DNA of 64,000 nucleotides from an uncultured bacterium (GTDB taxonomy: Bacteria; Verrucomicrobiota; Verrucomicrobiia; CAIQCK01). The notes beneath the pieces were generated by a model. The model saw only the letters and a program-made list of their open reading frames with translations. It was not told the origin of the DNA and ran no database searches. Location: assembly GCA_903870275.1 (NCBI GenBank), contig CAIQCK010000062.1, positions 1 through 64,000 of the forward strand. Reading direction: 5' to 3'. Made by a program: the position numbers and the translations under genes. Shown here one piece after another: positions 26,208 to 35,026 of this stretch. Position 1 is the first letter of the stretch; the number at the start of each line of letters is the position of its first letter.

Positions 26208-26753
26208 ATGGCGACCAACGAAGTCATCGTCCTCAAGCGGGATTGTCCGGCGGTCCAGATTCCGTCCGGCCACGCCAGCACGCTGTCGGCGGGCACCGAG
26301 GTGACCGTCACACAAACCCTCGGCGGCTACACCGTCTCGGCACGCGGCGCGCTGTATCTCATCGCGCCGAAAGACGCCGACGCGCTTGGATTCAGCCGGC
26401 CTGCGGAGGCGCCGAAAGTCGCCGGCGCGGCGGACGAAAAACTTTTCGAGCAGCAGGTCTGGGAGGCGCTGAAGAACTGTTACGACCCGGAGATTCCCGT
26501 CAACATTGTGGACCTCGGCTTGGTCTACGACATGCGCACGGCAACGCTGCCGCAGGGCGGCCGGCGCGTGGACGTAAAAATGACGCTGACCGCGCGCGGT
26601 TGCGGCATGGGGCCGGCCATCGCCGCCGACGCGAGGCAAAAGCTGCTCGACATCGCCGGCGTGGAGGACGCCACCGTCGAGTTGATCTGGGACCCGCCGT
26701 GGAATCCGTCCATGATTTCCCCCGAAGGCAAAAAACGGCTCGGCATGGGTTAA
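26208..26753 (+). CDS. sufT: Fe-S assembly protein SufT
   Basis: A 181-residue protein with an N-terminal region unique to SufT (VIVLKRDCPAVQIPSG; GGYTVSARGALYLIAPKDADALG) and a MIP18/DUF59 domain from about residue 80 (WEALKNCYDPEIPVNIVDLG, MTLTARGCGMG with the conserved Cys, WDPPWNPSMIS). SufT helps mature Fe-S proteins under high demand. It normally sits in suf operons; here it is placed between a dehydrogenase and a phosphorylase, with no other suf gene in view. Confidence 0.9.
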   Translation: MATNEVIVLKRDCPAVQIPSGHASTLSAGTEVTVTQTLGGYTVSARGALYLIAPKDADALGFSRPAEAPKVAGAADEKLFEQQVWEALKNCYDPEIPVNIVDLGLVYDMRTATLPQGGRRVDVKMTLTARGCGMGPAIAADARQKLLDIAGVEDATVELIWDPPWNPSMISPEGKKRLGMG

Positions 26754-26809
26754 CCGCGGCGAATGCGGCACCCTTTCTCGCTGAGATTCAACAAGACAAC
26801 TTTACTCTT

Positions 26810-28912
26810 ATGCAAATTCCAACACTTCCGTCATCCGTCGTTCTGCCGCGCGAACTCTCGCGCTTTGACGAACTGGTTTACAACCTCCACTGGACCTGGA
26901 GCGCCGCCGCGCGCGATTGTTTCGCGCTCGTCGAGCCGGCTCTTTGGACCGCCACCGGCAATCCCGTGGACCTGCTCCAATACGTGCCCGTCGCGCGCTG
27001 GCTGGAACTGGCGCGCGACGCGAAGTTCCTGCGGACTTACCGTGCCGCGCTGGCGGCGCTGGACGCCCACCTCGACGCGCCGGCCACGAGCGGCTACGAC
27101 GCGCGCGGGCCGGTCGCTTACTTCTGCATGGAATACGGCTGGCACGAGTGCCTGCCGGTCATGAGCGGCGGCCTCGGCATCCTCGCCGGCGACCACACCA
27201 AGACCGCGAGCGACATCGGCCTGCCGTTCGTCGGCGTGGGCATGCTCTACCGCAGCGGCTTTTTCGTCCAGCAACTCGCGCCGGACGGTCGTCAGGTGAA
27301 CATCTTTCCGTGCCACGACTTCAACCGCTGGCCTGTGCGCCCCGTCGCCGGCAGAAACGGACGCGAGTTGATCGTCGGCGTCGAGTTCCCCGACCGCGTC
27401 GTGCGCGCCAAGGTCTGGCTCGCGCAGGTCGGCCGTGTGCCCGTGCTGCTGCTCGACACCGACATCAGGCAAAACAGCGTCGGCGACCGCGCCATTACCA
27501 GCCAGCTTTACTGTCGCGGGCGGGAAGTGCGGCTCTGTCAGGAGCGGCTCATCGGCATCGGCGGCGTACGGGCGTTGCGCGCGCTCGGCATCGCTCCGGC
27601 AGCGTGGCATCTCAACGAAGGCCACTGCGTCTTCCTGCAAATCGAGCGGCTGCGCGAACTGAGGAAGCGCGGCGTGAAGTTCGACGAGGCGCGCCGGCGC
27701 ATCGCGGCGAACACGGTGTTCACGACGCACACGCCGGTGCCGGCGGGCAACGAGCAGTTCGACCCGAAGCTGGTGGAAAAATATTTCACCGCCGATTGCC
27801 GCGGCCTCGGCATCCGGTTCCAGCAACTGCTCGCTCTCTCTCGCGAGTATCCAAAAACCGGCCCGGTGAACCTCACCGCGCTGGCGTTGCGCGTCTCGAG
27901 CTGGACCAACGGCGTGAGCAAGCTCAACGCGAAGGTTGAAAACGACGTGTGGCGGCATTTCTGGCGCGGCCGACCGGACCAGATCCAGGCGGTGACCAAC
28001 GGCGTTCACGTGGACACATGGCTCGGCCCGGAGCTTACCGCTCTCTTCGACCGTTATGCCGGGCCCGACTGGAAGCGGAGCCTCTGCGACGCGGCGTTCT
28101 GGCGCGTGGCGATGGAGCGGATTCCCGACGCGGCGTTCTGGGCGGCGCACGTGAAGCAGAAGGCGCGGCTGGTGGATTTCTGCCGCGAGCGGACGGCGGC
28201 GATGCGCGCCCGCCACAGCGCGCCGCCGGAGGACGTGCGCGCGGCGATGACGTCGTTGCTCGACCCCGCCGCGTTGACGATCGGTTTCGCGCGGCGGTTT
28301 GCGCCTTACAAGCGGGCGGACCTTTTGTTCAGCGACCCGAAGCGGCTGCAGCGCATCGTCAGCCGCGCCGGCCGGCCGGTGCAGTTCGTGTTCGCCGGCA
28401 AGGCGCATCCCGAGGACGCTGGCGGGCAGGAAGTGCTGCGGCGCGTGTTCCAGTGGTGCGAACGGCCGGAGTTTCGCGGGCGGGTGGTGGTGTTGGAGGA
28501 ATACGACATGGCCGTGGCACGGCGGCTTGTGCAGGGCGTGGACGTGTGGCTCAACAACCCGCAGCGCCCGCTCGAAGCCAGCGGCACCAGCGGCCAAAAG
28601 GCCGGCATCAACGGCGCGCCCAATTGCAGTGTGCTCGATGGCTGGTGGCCCGAAGCGTTCGATGGCAGCAACGGCTGGGACATCGGCGCCGGCAAGGAGT
28701 TCGCCGACGCCAAACGGCAGGCGCGCCACGACGCGGTGTCGCTCTACGAACTGCTCGAGCGCGACATCGTGCCGCGCTTCTACAAGGACCGCGCTGCGTG
28801 GATCGCGATGATGAAGGCAAGCATCGCCACGGTGCTGCCCCGGTTCAACAGCGAGCGAATGCTGCGCGACTACGTCGAGCAGGGTTATGCGCCGGCGGCC
28901 GGGCGGGTTTGA
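26810..28912 (+). CDS. glgP: Alpha-glucan phosphorylase (GT35)
   Basis: A 700-residue PLP enzyme releasing glucose 1-phosphate from glycogen or maltodextrins. ATG 26810 is the first start after sufT; upstream open frame is a shadow. The N-terminal DUF3417-type region (RFDELVYNLHWTWSAAARD) marks the shorter, Thermotoga-like branch. Signatures: YFCMEYGW, GGLGILAGDHTKTASDIG, HLNEGHCVFLQIER, TTHTPVPAGNE, TNGVHVDTW. K597 in GTSGQKAGINGAPN is the PLP Schiff-base lysine. It is shorter than E. coli GlgP (about 800). It lies 56 nt after sufT and is probably co-transcribed. Confidence 0.95.
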   Translation: MQIPTLPSSVVLPRELSRFDELVYNLHWTWSAAARDCFALVEPALWTATGNPVDLLQYVPVARWLELARDAKFLRTYRAALAALDAHLDAPATSGYDARGPVAYFCMEYGWHECLPVMSGGLGILAGDHTKTASDIGLPFVGVGMLYRSGFFVQQLAPDGRQVNIFPCHDFNRWPVRPVAGRNGRELIVGVEFPDRVVRAKVWLAQVGRVPVLLLDTDIRQNSVGDRAITSQLYCRGREVRLCQERLIGIGGVRALRALGIAPAAWHLNEGHCVFLQIERLRELRKRGVKFDEARRRIAANTVFTTHTPVPAGNEQFDPKLVEKYFTADCRGLGIRFQQLLALSREYPKTGPVNLTALALRVSSWTNGVSKLNAKVENDVWRHFWRGRPDQIQAVTNGVHVDTWLGPELTALFDRYAGPDWKRSLCDAAFWRVAMERIPDAAFWAAHVKQKARLVDFCRERTAAMRARHSAPPEDVRAAMTSLLDPAALTIGFARRFAPYKRADLLFSDPKRLQRIVSRAGRPVQFVFAGKAHPEDAGGQEVLRRVFQWCERPEFRGRVVVLEEYDMAVARRLVQGVDVWLNNPQRPLEASGTSGQKAGINGAPNCSVLDGWWPEAFDGSNGWDIGAGKEFADAKRQARHDAVSLYELLERDIVPRFYKDRAAWIAMMKASIATVLPRFNSERMLRDYVEQGYAPAAGRV

Positions 28913-28963
28913 CAACTCTCCGGAGCGGTGTAATTTTCCACCACATCGAAAGGAGAATGACCC

Positions 28964-29308
28964 ATGAAGAGAATCGTTGGGATCGTCAGTGTGGTGGTCG
29001 CGTTCATAACCCTGATCGGCTGCGGCGGAAGCCCGGCCTCGCGCGTGGAGAGCAGTTTCGCCTCGGCCGAGCCGAGCCAGAAGGAGAGCGCGCAGAAGGC
29101 GGTGGATGCCGCCAAGGCCGGCAACTACGCGGGAGCGATGGCCCAGTTGCAGGCACTGGCCGCCACCGCCAAGCTCACGCCGGAGCAGCAGGACGCCATC
29201 AAGGATATGCTGGCTGACATACAAAAACAGCTTCAAGCCAAGGCCGCTGAGGCGACGGCAAACGCACAGAAGGCGGTGGGCGATCTTCAGAAGAAGCTCG
29301 GACAGTAA
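28964..29308 (+). CDS. Small lipoprotein with helical repeats
   Basis: A 114-residue lipoprotein: lipobox LIGC at residues 18-21, then a Ser/Ala-rich linker and a predicted long amphipathic helix or coiled coil (KAVDAAKAGNYAGAMAQLQALAATAKLTPEQQ... IQKQLQAKAAEATANAQKAV). The Shine-Dalgarno AAAGGAG is strong. The KAGNYAxAxxxLQAL motif recalls a single TPR. No family is recognised. A strong terminator follows 62 nt downstream, making this a monocistron or the end of the glgP operon. Confidence 0.75.
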   Translation: MKRIVGIVSVVVAFITLIGCGGSPASRVESSFASAEPSQKESAQKAVDAAKAGNYAGAMAQLQALAATAKLTPEQQDAIKDMLADIQKQLQAKAAEATANAQKAVGDLQKKLGQ

Positions 29309-29370
29309 ACCGCCCGCTTCACGTCGCCCCGACTGTATTGGATCGCGTCGCCGACTCAGGGATGTTATTG

Positions 29371-29412
29371 CACAGGAGTCGCAAGAGTTGTCTTGCGGCT
29401 CCTGTGTCGTTT
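29371..29412 (+). terminator. Rho-independent terminator
   Basis: A 16-bp stem (29371-29386 with 29391-29406, one G-U pair) closed by a GTTG loop and followed by TCGTTTAT. It ends the lipoprotein transcript and separates it from the PQQ-like gene. Confidence 0.85.
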
Positions 29413-29446
29413 ATAAAGAGGGTGAATTGGATTTCGGAGTAGCATC

Positions 29447-30799
29447 ATGAAACTGCGTCGAAACACACAGTCGGTGATCTGGGGCTTCGTGTTGAGCGGG
29501 TTGGCGGTCGGTGTGGCATGCGCCGACGACTGGCCGCAGTGGCTCGGCCCGCAACGCGACGGCATCTGGCGAGAGACGGGGATCGTGGACAAATTTCCCG
29601 CGGGCGGTCCGACGGTGCGCTGGCGCGCGCCGCTCGGCGGCGGTTACGCGGGGCCGGCGGTGGCGGGCGGGCGGGTGTTTGTTACCGACCGCGTGTTGCC
29701 GGAGGGCGCGAACAATCCCAACGATCAGTTCAAACAGGACGCCGTCGCCGGCAAGGAGCGCGTGCTTTGCTTCAACGAAGCCGACGGCAAGCTGCTTTGG
29801 ACGCACGAATACGAATGCACCTACACCATCAGCTACCCGGCCGGGCCGCGCACGACGCCGCTGGTGGCGGGCGGCAAGGTGTACACGCTCGGCGCGATGG
29901 GCCGCCTCTGTTGCCTGGACGTTGCGACGGGAAAGGAACTTTGGTCGCGGGAGTTGCGGAAGGATTTCAACATCCGCGCGCCGGTGTGGGGATTCGCCGG
30001 CCATCCGTTGCTCGACGGCCAGCGGCTCATCTGTCTGGTCGGCGGCGATGGCAGCACGGCGGTCGCGTTTGACAAGGACAGCGGCAAGGAAATCTGGCGC
30101 GCGTTGTCGGCGAAGGAGCCGGGTTACAGCCCGCCGATGATCTACGAGGCCGGCGGCCGGCGGCAGCTCATCCTCTGGCATCCGGAGGCGCTGAACTCGC
30201 TCGATCCGGAAACCGGCAAGCTCTACTGGTCGGAACCGTTCGCGGTGCGGGTCGGCCTGAGCCTGGCCACGCCGCGCAAACTGGGCGACCGGCTCTTCAT
30301 CACGGCGTTCTACAACGGCCCGATCATGATGAAGCTCGACGCAACGAAACCCGCGGCGACGGTGCTCTGGCGCGGCACGAGCAACAGCGAGAAGGACACC
30401 GACAAGCTGCACAGCATCATCTCCACGCCGTTCCTGGAAGACGGCTACATCTACGGCGTGTGCAGTTACGGCCAGTTCCGCTGCCTGCGCGCCGACACCG
30501 GCGAGCGCGTTTGGGAGAGCCTGGTGCCCGCGGGCGCAGCCGACGACAAGAACCGCCGTTGGGCCAACGCCTTCATCATCAAGAACGGTGACCGGTTCTT
30601 CCTCTACAACGAGAAGGGCGATCTCATCATCGCCAGGCTCAGCCCGCGCGGCTACGAGGAAATCAGCCGCGCACACCTGCTGGACCCGACCAATTCCGCC
30701 GGTGGCCGCAAGGTCGTTTGGTCGCATCCCGCGTTTGCCGACCGCTGCGTCTTCACGCGCAACGACAAGGAAATCATCTGCGTCTCGCTGGCAAAGTAG
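29447..30799 (+). CDS. Secreted PQQ-like beta-propeller protein
   Basis: A 450-residue exported protein with a signal peptide ending AVGVACADD. The mature part starts WPQWLGPQRDGIW, the usual opening of verrucomicrobial PQQ-repeat proteins, then has blades such as LCFNEADGKLLWTHEY, CLDVATGKELWSREL, VAFDKDSGKEIWRAL, NSLDPETGKLYWSE and CLRADTGERVWES. The A-x-x-x-G-x-x-x-W repeats define the fold. Catalytic quinoprotein residues are not evident, so a binding or assembly role (BamB-like) is as likely as enzymatic activity. It stands alone after a terminator. Confidence 0.85.
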   Translation: MKLRRNTQSVIWGFVLSGLAVGVACADDWPQWLGPQRDGIWRETGIVDKFPAGGPTVRWRAPLGGGYAGPAVAGGRVFVTDRVLPEGANNPNDQFKQDAVAGKERVLCFNEADGKLLWTHEYECTYTISYPAGPRTTPLVAGGKVYTLGAMGRLCCLDVATGKELWSRELRKDFNIRAPVWGFAGHPLLDGQRLICLVGGDGSTAVAFDKDSGKEIWRALSAKEPGYSPPMIYEAGGRRQLILWHPEALNSLDPETGKLYWSEPFAVRVGLSLATPRKLGDRLFITAFYNGPIMMKLDATKPAATVLWRGTSNSEKDTDKLHSIISTPFLEDGYIYGVCSYGQFRCLRADTGERVWESLVPAGAADDKNRRWANAFIIKNGDRFFLYNEKGDLIIARLSPRGYEEISRAHLLDPTNSAGGRKVVWSHPAFADRCVFTRNDKEIICVSLAK

Positions 30800-30830
30800 C
30801 CGCAAGAGACAAGGTGGAGATTCTTTAATG

Positions 30831-30914
30831 GTGGGGCGAGACTCCGTCGAGCCTCCGTTTTCGGCGCACAAGTCGCGGCCCACGATAAGGAGGCTCGACG
30901 GAGTCTCGCCCCAC
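30831..30914. repeat. Perfect 26-bp inverted repeat
   Basis: Arms at 30831-30856 and 30889-30914 are exact reverse complements; each starts or ends with GTGGGGCGAGACTCC or its complement. The loop is 32 nt. It sits between two convergent genes (PQQ-like and fhs). It could act as a bidirectional terminator, but length and sequence suggest a mobile palindromic repeat. Confidence 0.8.
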
Positions 30915-30969
30915 CTCATTAGAGGTGCGGCCCGGCCTCGCCTGTCTCTGCATTGAAATCCACCAGCGC

Positions 30970-32610
30970 TTACGACAACCCGGTCGCCCGTCCATCCGGC
31001 AGCACTTTGATCCGCGCGGCGGCGGGGACTTTTGGCAGGCCGGGCATCGTGACGATGTTGCCGCAGATCGCGACAACAAAGCCCGCGCCGGCGGAGACGC
31101 GCAACTCGTTCACCGTGATGCGGAACCCGCGCGGCCTGCCGCGCAACGCGGGATTGTCCGAGAGCGACAGCGGCGTCTTGGCGACGCAGACGGGAAGATG
31201 CGCGAAGCCGTGCTCTTGGAGCAGCTTGAGATTGGCTTGCGCACGACCGTCGAAGGTCACGCCGTCGGCGCCATAGACGCGGCGGGCGAGCGTTTCGATC
31301 TTCTTCTCCAATGGCGCGCCGAGCGGATAGAGGAAGCGCAGCTTGCTGCGACGGTTTTTCCCGATGGCGCGCAACACCGCCTCGGCGAGCGCAACCGCGC
31401 CTTCGCCGCCCTTGTCGTAATGCGCCGACGGCACCGCCTCGACGCCCAACTTCGCGCAGTACTTCACGATCTTCGCGACATCGGCGGGCTTGTCGTCGGG
31501 GAAATGGCTGAGGCACACCACCGGCTCCAGACCGAAAAGGCGGATGTTCTCGATGTGCTTGGCGAGGTTGCCGAGGCCGCCGGTCTCCTTGAACCCGCCG
31601 TGATACGTCACCGCCTTTACCGTCGCGACGATGACGGCGGCGTTCGGGTTCAGCCCGGCGGTGCGGCACTTGATGTGGAAAAACTTCTCCGCGCCCAGAT
31701 CGGTGGCGAAGCCGGCCTCCGTCACGACGTAATCCGCCAGCTTCAGCGCCAGCCGCGTGGCGACGGCGGTGTTGGTGCCTTGCGCGATGTTCGCGAACGG
31801 CCCGCCGTGCACGAACGCCGGCGTGCCTTCGAGCGATTGCACGAGGTTCGGGTGAATCGCGTCGCGCAGCAGCACCTGCATCGCGCCGACGGCCTGCAAC
31901 TGGTCGGCGCGGATCGGCTCGCCTTTGTAGGTGAAGCCGACCACCATCTTCGCCAGGCGCTCGCCAAGATCGGCGTAGTCTTTTGCGAGGCAGAGGATCG
32001 CCATGACCTCCGAGGCGGGCGTGATGTTGAACCCGTCGCGACGCGGCACGCCGTGTTGCGGGCCGCCGAGGCCGATGATGATGTCGCGCAACGACCGCTC
32101 GTTGAAATCAATCACCCGGCGCAGCACGATGCGGCGCGCGTCCAGTCCGAGGTCGTTGCCGTGCTGGAGATGATTGTCGGTCATCGCGGCGAGGAGGTTG
32201 TTGGCCTTTTCCACCGCATACATGTCGCCGACGAAATGCAGATTGATGTCCTCCGCCGGCACCACCTGCGCAAGGCCGCCGCCCGTGCCGCCGCCCTTCA
32301 TGCCGAAGTAAGGCCCCAGCGACGGTTCGCGCAGGCAGAACATGGTGCGCTTGCCGAGCCGCCGCAGCGCATCGGCCAGGCCGATGGTCGCGGTGGTCTT
32401 GCCTTCGCCGGCTGGCGTCGGCGTCATGGCGGTGACGAGAATGAGCCGTCCGTCGGGCTGGCCCGCGCGCGCCGCCAGTTCGCCGACGGGAACCTTGGCG
32501 ATGTAGTGACCGTGCGGCAGGATGCGGTCGGTATCGAGATGAAGTTCCCGGGCCACCTCGGCGACGCGGCGAGGCGGAAGTCCGTTGATGGGAGCGGGTT
32601 TGTCAGCCAT
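30970..32610 (-). CDS. fhs: Formate--tetrahydrofolate ligase
   Basis: A 546-residue ATP-dependent ligase forming 10-formyl-THF from formate. ATG 32610 gives the normal length and the N-terminus MADKPAPING; upstream frame is not conserved. The P-loop TPAGEGKTT lies near residue 65-73, followed by REPSLGPYFGMKGGGTGGG. Other family blocks: HFVGDMYAVEKANNLL, GFNITPASEVMAILCLA, VHGGPFANIAQGTNT and TEAGFATDLGAEKF. It supplies one-carbon units for purines or serine/glycine interconversion. No other folate gene is adjacent. Confidence 0.96.
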   Translation of the reverse strand: MADKPAPINGLPPRRVAEVARELHLDTDRILPHGHYIAKVPVGELAARAGQPDGRLILVTAMTPTPAGEGKTTATIGLADALRRLGKRTMFCLREPSLGPYFGMKGGGTGGGLAQVVPAEDINLHFVGDMYAVEKANNLLAAMTDNHLQHGNDLGLDARRIVLRRVIDFNERSLRDIIIGLGGPQHGVPRRDGFNITPASEVMAILCLAKDYADLGERLAKMVVGFTYKGEPIRADQLQAVGAMQVLLRDAIHPNLVQSLEGTPAFVHGGPFANIAQGTNTAVATRLALKLADYVVTEAGFATDLGAEKFFHIKCRTAGLNPNAAVIVATVKAVTYHGGFKETGGLGNLAKHIENIRLFGLEPVVCLSHFPDDKPADVAKIVKYCAKLGVEAVPSAHYDKGGEGAVALAEAVLRAIGKNRRSKLRFLYPLGAPLEKKIETLARRVYGADGVTFDGRAQANLKLLQEHGFAHLPVCVAKTPLSLSDNPALRGRPRGFRITVNELRVSAGAGFVVAICGNIVTMPGLPKVPAAARIKVLPDGRATGLS

Positions 32611-32674
32611 AACGTGTCCAACCTTGCAGATATCCCGCCCATCTGCAATTCGGAAGTCACCGCGACCGCAACTC

Positions 32675-32802
32675 CGGGGTGGTGATGGGTCACTGAAAAC
32701 GGGCGAGCACGGCCACGTAACGCGGACACTTCTGTCCGCGTCGTTGTCTCCATGCAGAGCGTCGCGGACAGGAGTGTCCGCATTACGTAACACGCCCGTC
32801 TT
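32675..32802. repeat. Inverted repeat with CGCGGACA arms
   Basis: Arms around 32695-32740 and 32763-32803 are imperfect reverse complements of about 40 nt; the best cores are GCGGACACTTCTGTCCGCG and its counterpart. Each arm has its own hairpin. It lies upstream of fhs on the minus strand and may influence its mRNA leader. It looks like another dispersed palindromic family. Confidence 0.65.
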
Positions 32803-32827
32803 CACTGCCCCATTACCGGGCTGCGGC

Positions 32828-32938
32828 TTTCCCATTGACGCACCGGGACATCGGCGTAGCCTGTGCGCTGGCGGGTTTATGAAGCCGGACGATGCAGCAC
32901 TTGGGAGGTGGAAGCCCTTCGGGCGAGGGGGCGCTGGG
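32828..32938. repeat. About 110-nt direct repeat, copy 1
   Basis: Runs from TTTCCCATTGACG to GGGGCGCTG and is repeated at 34064-34171 with most positions identical, including ACATCGGCGTAG and GCTGGCGGGTTTATGAAGCC. Each copy lies shortly before an orphan ORF (32970 and 34238). It may be a shared promoter/leader cassette or a mobile repeat. Confidence 0.75.
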
Positions 32939-32969
32939 GCTACTGCATCATCACGCGAAAGCCAAGCCT

Positions 32970-33515
32970 ATGAAAAAGCATGAAATGTTGGCGCTGGTCG
33001 TGAGTGCTGCTCTGTTTGGTGTCGTGACCTTATTTCTGCTCACGGCCGTCAGCGGCATTTCGGGTGTTGTGGATCAGATGACGGGATTACGGCCAATCCC
33101 TCCGATTACCGAATGGGCGTTTAACTTCCGTCCCAAAGATGGCATGGCATTACTCTCAATAGTGCTTGCCGTAGTAGCGACCTATCTGTTTGTTGGCTAC
33201 AAACTGATTGTGACTGAAAGAGGCGCTTCGAGTTCCGTCTTCTGTTTCAGCGTTATGTCTTGTTTTTGGCTGCTGGGCGCTGGCTACTTCTTGTTTTTTC
33301 TTTACGCCACCGCCATGTCCCAAATTGTGATCATTCAGCATTTGTATGCGCCAAACGAGCCCCACCCGCCGACACATTTTACAGAGCCTATGGTGGATGG
33401 GTACATCTGGATGGCGCTTGCTGTTGTTTATGTTCTCGCGCTGCTCGTGATTGTGGTCCGAACACGTCGTAAAGCCAGGAAACAATCGCGTGCGGGTTTG
33501 GGGGAGGGATTATAG
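32970..33515 (+). CDS. Four-helix membrane protein, unknown
   Basis: A 181-residue protein from ATG 32970; the frame extends upstream into the direct repeat and is not used. Four hydrophobic spans are visible (about 7-30, 55-76, 88-112, 138-162) and the tail is basic (RTRRKARKQSR). The loop between spans 3 and 4 is rich in His and Pro. I recognise no family. Composition is AT-richer than the surrounding metabolic genes, which fits an acquired gene in a repeat-rich region. Confidence 0.55.
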   Translation: MKKHEMLALVVSAALFGVVTLFLLTAVSGISGVVDQMTGLRPIPPITEWAFNFRPKDGMALLSIVLAVVATYLFVGYKLIVTERGASSSVFCFSVMSCFWLLGAGYFLFFLYATAMSQIVIIQHLYAPNEPHPPTHFTEPMVDGYIWMALAVVYVLALLVIVVRTRRKARKQSRAGLGEGL

Positions 33516-33542
33516 GATCAATTTGGGGTGAAAAGGCTGTGA

Positions 33543-33965
33543 ATGCAATGTTCCATTACTGACGTGAAATACTACATACCTGAATCTATAGATTGGAACT
33601 CCGTAGCAGTTGTGGGAGAGCATACAACTCCCACGGGACCGTTTGCTGATGACCATTTTCTGGTCATAGTGTTGCGATCAGCGGAAGTATTCCTATGTTC
33701 ATCGGATAAGGCCGATCATCTGCTGCCTCCGCTTGAACAAGCCATTGGCATGAAAGTTGAATACGGTTTGTGCAATATAACTGATTATGCAAGCAGAGTT
33801 ATTTTCCCACGGACTCTAGCAGAACATCCACTGTTTGACATTACACGTGCTGAACAAGGCGTTTTGGGAATGGTTAAACTCATCCTGCAGTTTGGAATAG
33901 CACACTTTTCAACGGACTTGACACAAGAGATAAAGGCATATCTAAAACGCCTTGAGACTCGCTGA
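33543..33965 (+). CDS. Unknown soluble protein (140 aa)
   Basis: A 140-residue protein with no signal peptide or membrane span. The sequence is balanced and compact: a beta-rich N-terminal half (FLVIVLRSAEVFLCSS) and a helical C-terminus (MVKLILQFGIAHF). I recognise no family. It starts 27 nt after the four-helix membrane protein, so the two may form an operon. AT content is markedly higher than the window average, supporting a foreign origin. Confidence 0.55.
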   Translation: MQCSITDVKYYIPESIDWNSVAVVGEHTTPTGPFADDHFLVIVLRSAEVFLCSSDKADHLLPPLEQAIGMKVEYGLCNITDYASRVIFPRTLAEHPLFDITRAEQGVLGMVKLILQFGIAHFSTDLTQEIKAYLKRLETR

Positions 33966-34063
33966 GTTCTCCTTTAGCCGCGTCCATTGAAGTGCGGCAA
34001 AGCGGCCTCTGCGCCCCGAAGTCACGATACACTGCAACGACCGTAGCCGCGCATCCGATGCGG

Positions 34064-34171
34064 TTTCCCATTGACGCTCAGAGACATCGGCGTAGTCTCT
34101 CCGCTGGCGGGTTTATGAAGCCGGACAATGGAGCAATTGGGAGGCGGAAGCCCTTCGGGCAAGGGGCGCTG
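34064..34171. repeat. About 110-nt direct repeat, copy 2
   Basis: Second copy of the 32828-32938 repeat. It ends about 65 nt before the next small secreted protein. The two copies differ at scattered positions, so the duplication is not recent. Confidence 0.75.
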
Positions 34172-34237
34172 AAGTTTCACTACAACACACCGCACACGTT
34201 ACATTTGGGATCAACAACGGCCAGATGGAGGATAATC

Positions 34238-34720
34238 ATGCGACCACTTAAGATTGCTTCTGCATTGGCAGCCTGTATAGCCGCAACGGTAGTAGCTGGA
34301 GATGGGGACCTCTTTCCGCCCAAGCGCGTTTCGGTTGAGTTTCACAATTCATGTCCGGGAGCGGTGGAATACAAATTCAGAGTGGCAAAATTGACGATGG
34401 ATTTTCGGCCTGACGAAAAAGGGTTCTACGTTTCGGACACAGATCATGCTCAGCTTGCGTCCCTAGTTATCGAACTCGGCAAAGAGCGCTTAACGGTTCC
34501 CGATGTTGTGCTCCGTGATTTGACGGACATCCGCTCACGCAAAATGGAGTTTTCATGGTTTTCCGGACGCTTCTACCTCTCGTTTTTGGCGTGTTGGAAG
34601 AATAATTACGGCGATGTCAGGTTGATTTGGCGCAACGGCAAGCTTGATGATGTCGAAGTGGAGATGCCAGTGCGATCGAGCGTCAAATCACATTACCCGG
34701 AAGTCTTCGGAAAGAAATAA
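34238..34720 (+). CDS. Secreted unknown protein (160 aa)
   Basis: A 160-residue protein. ATG 34238 has GGAGG (34227-34231) 6 nt upstream, which decides the start. The signal peptide (MRPLKIASALAACIAATVVAG) is followed by a beta-rich domain with two Cys residues (about 39 and 122). No family is recognised. It lies downstream of direct-repeat copy 2 and precedes a small membrane protein. Confidence 0.6.
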   Translation: MRPLKIASALAACIAATVVAGDGDLFPPKRVSVEFHNSCPGAVEYKFRVAKLTMDFRPDEKGFYVSDTDHAQLASLVIELGKERLTVPDVVLRDLTDIRSRKMEFSWFSGRFYLSFLACWKNNYGDVRLIWRNGKLDDVEVEMPVRSSVKSHYPEVFGKK

Positions 34721-34831
34721 AGCTCAGCATTGCGATTGGCAATGAACTTTGCAAACGGCTGGAGAAGGAACAGAGAGGCGGCGGGATGAAGACGGAAAGC
34801 GTAAGGAATGGAAAGGAGGAGTGAAAGAACC

Positions 34832-35026
34832 ATGTTCATCCGACGCATAGGAGTGTTTGTTATCTGCTTTGCCATCGCATCCATGCTGCTGTTCTTCGTT
34901 GACTTGAACATCCGGATATTGACATGGGTTGATATGTGGGGAACTACCATCGGCTGGATCTTGCGAGTCGTCATTCTGGTTTTTGGATTCTGGCTCGTCC
35001 ACAAATCGGGCGATTGGGACCCGTGA
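34832..35026 (+). CDS. Small two-helix membrane protein
   Basis: A 64-residue protein with two hydrophobic spans (about 6-24 and 38-56) and a short polar end (HKSGDWDP). The AAGGAGGAG sequence at 34813-34821 is an unusually strong Shine-Dalgarno but sits about 10 nt upstream; a start at 34808 is possible. No family is recognised. It is one of several orphan genes in the repeat mosaic. Confidence 0.45.
   Translation: MFIRRIGVFVICFAIASMLLFFVDLNIRILTWVDMWGTTIGWILRVVILVFGFWLVHKSGDWDP

Noticed and set aside
27949..29217. 422-residue plus-strand ORF over the phosphorylase
   Set aside because: Out-of-frame with the conserved GT35 motifs. Its Ala/Arg/Gly-rich composition is what high-GC shadows give.
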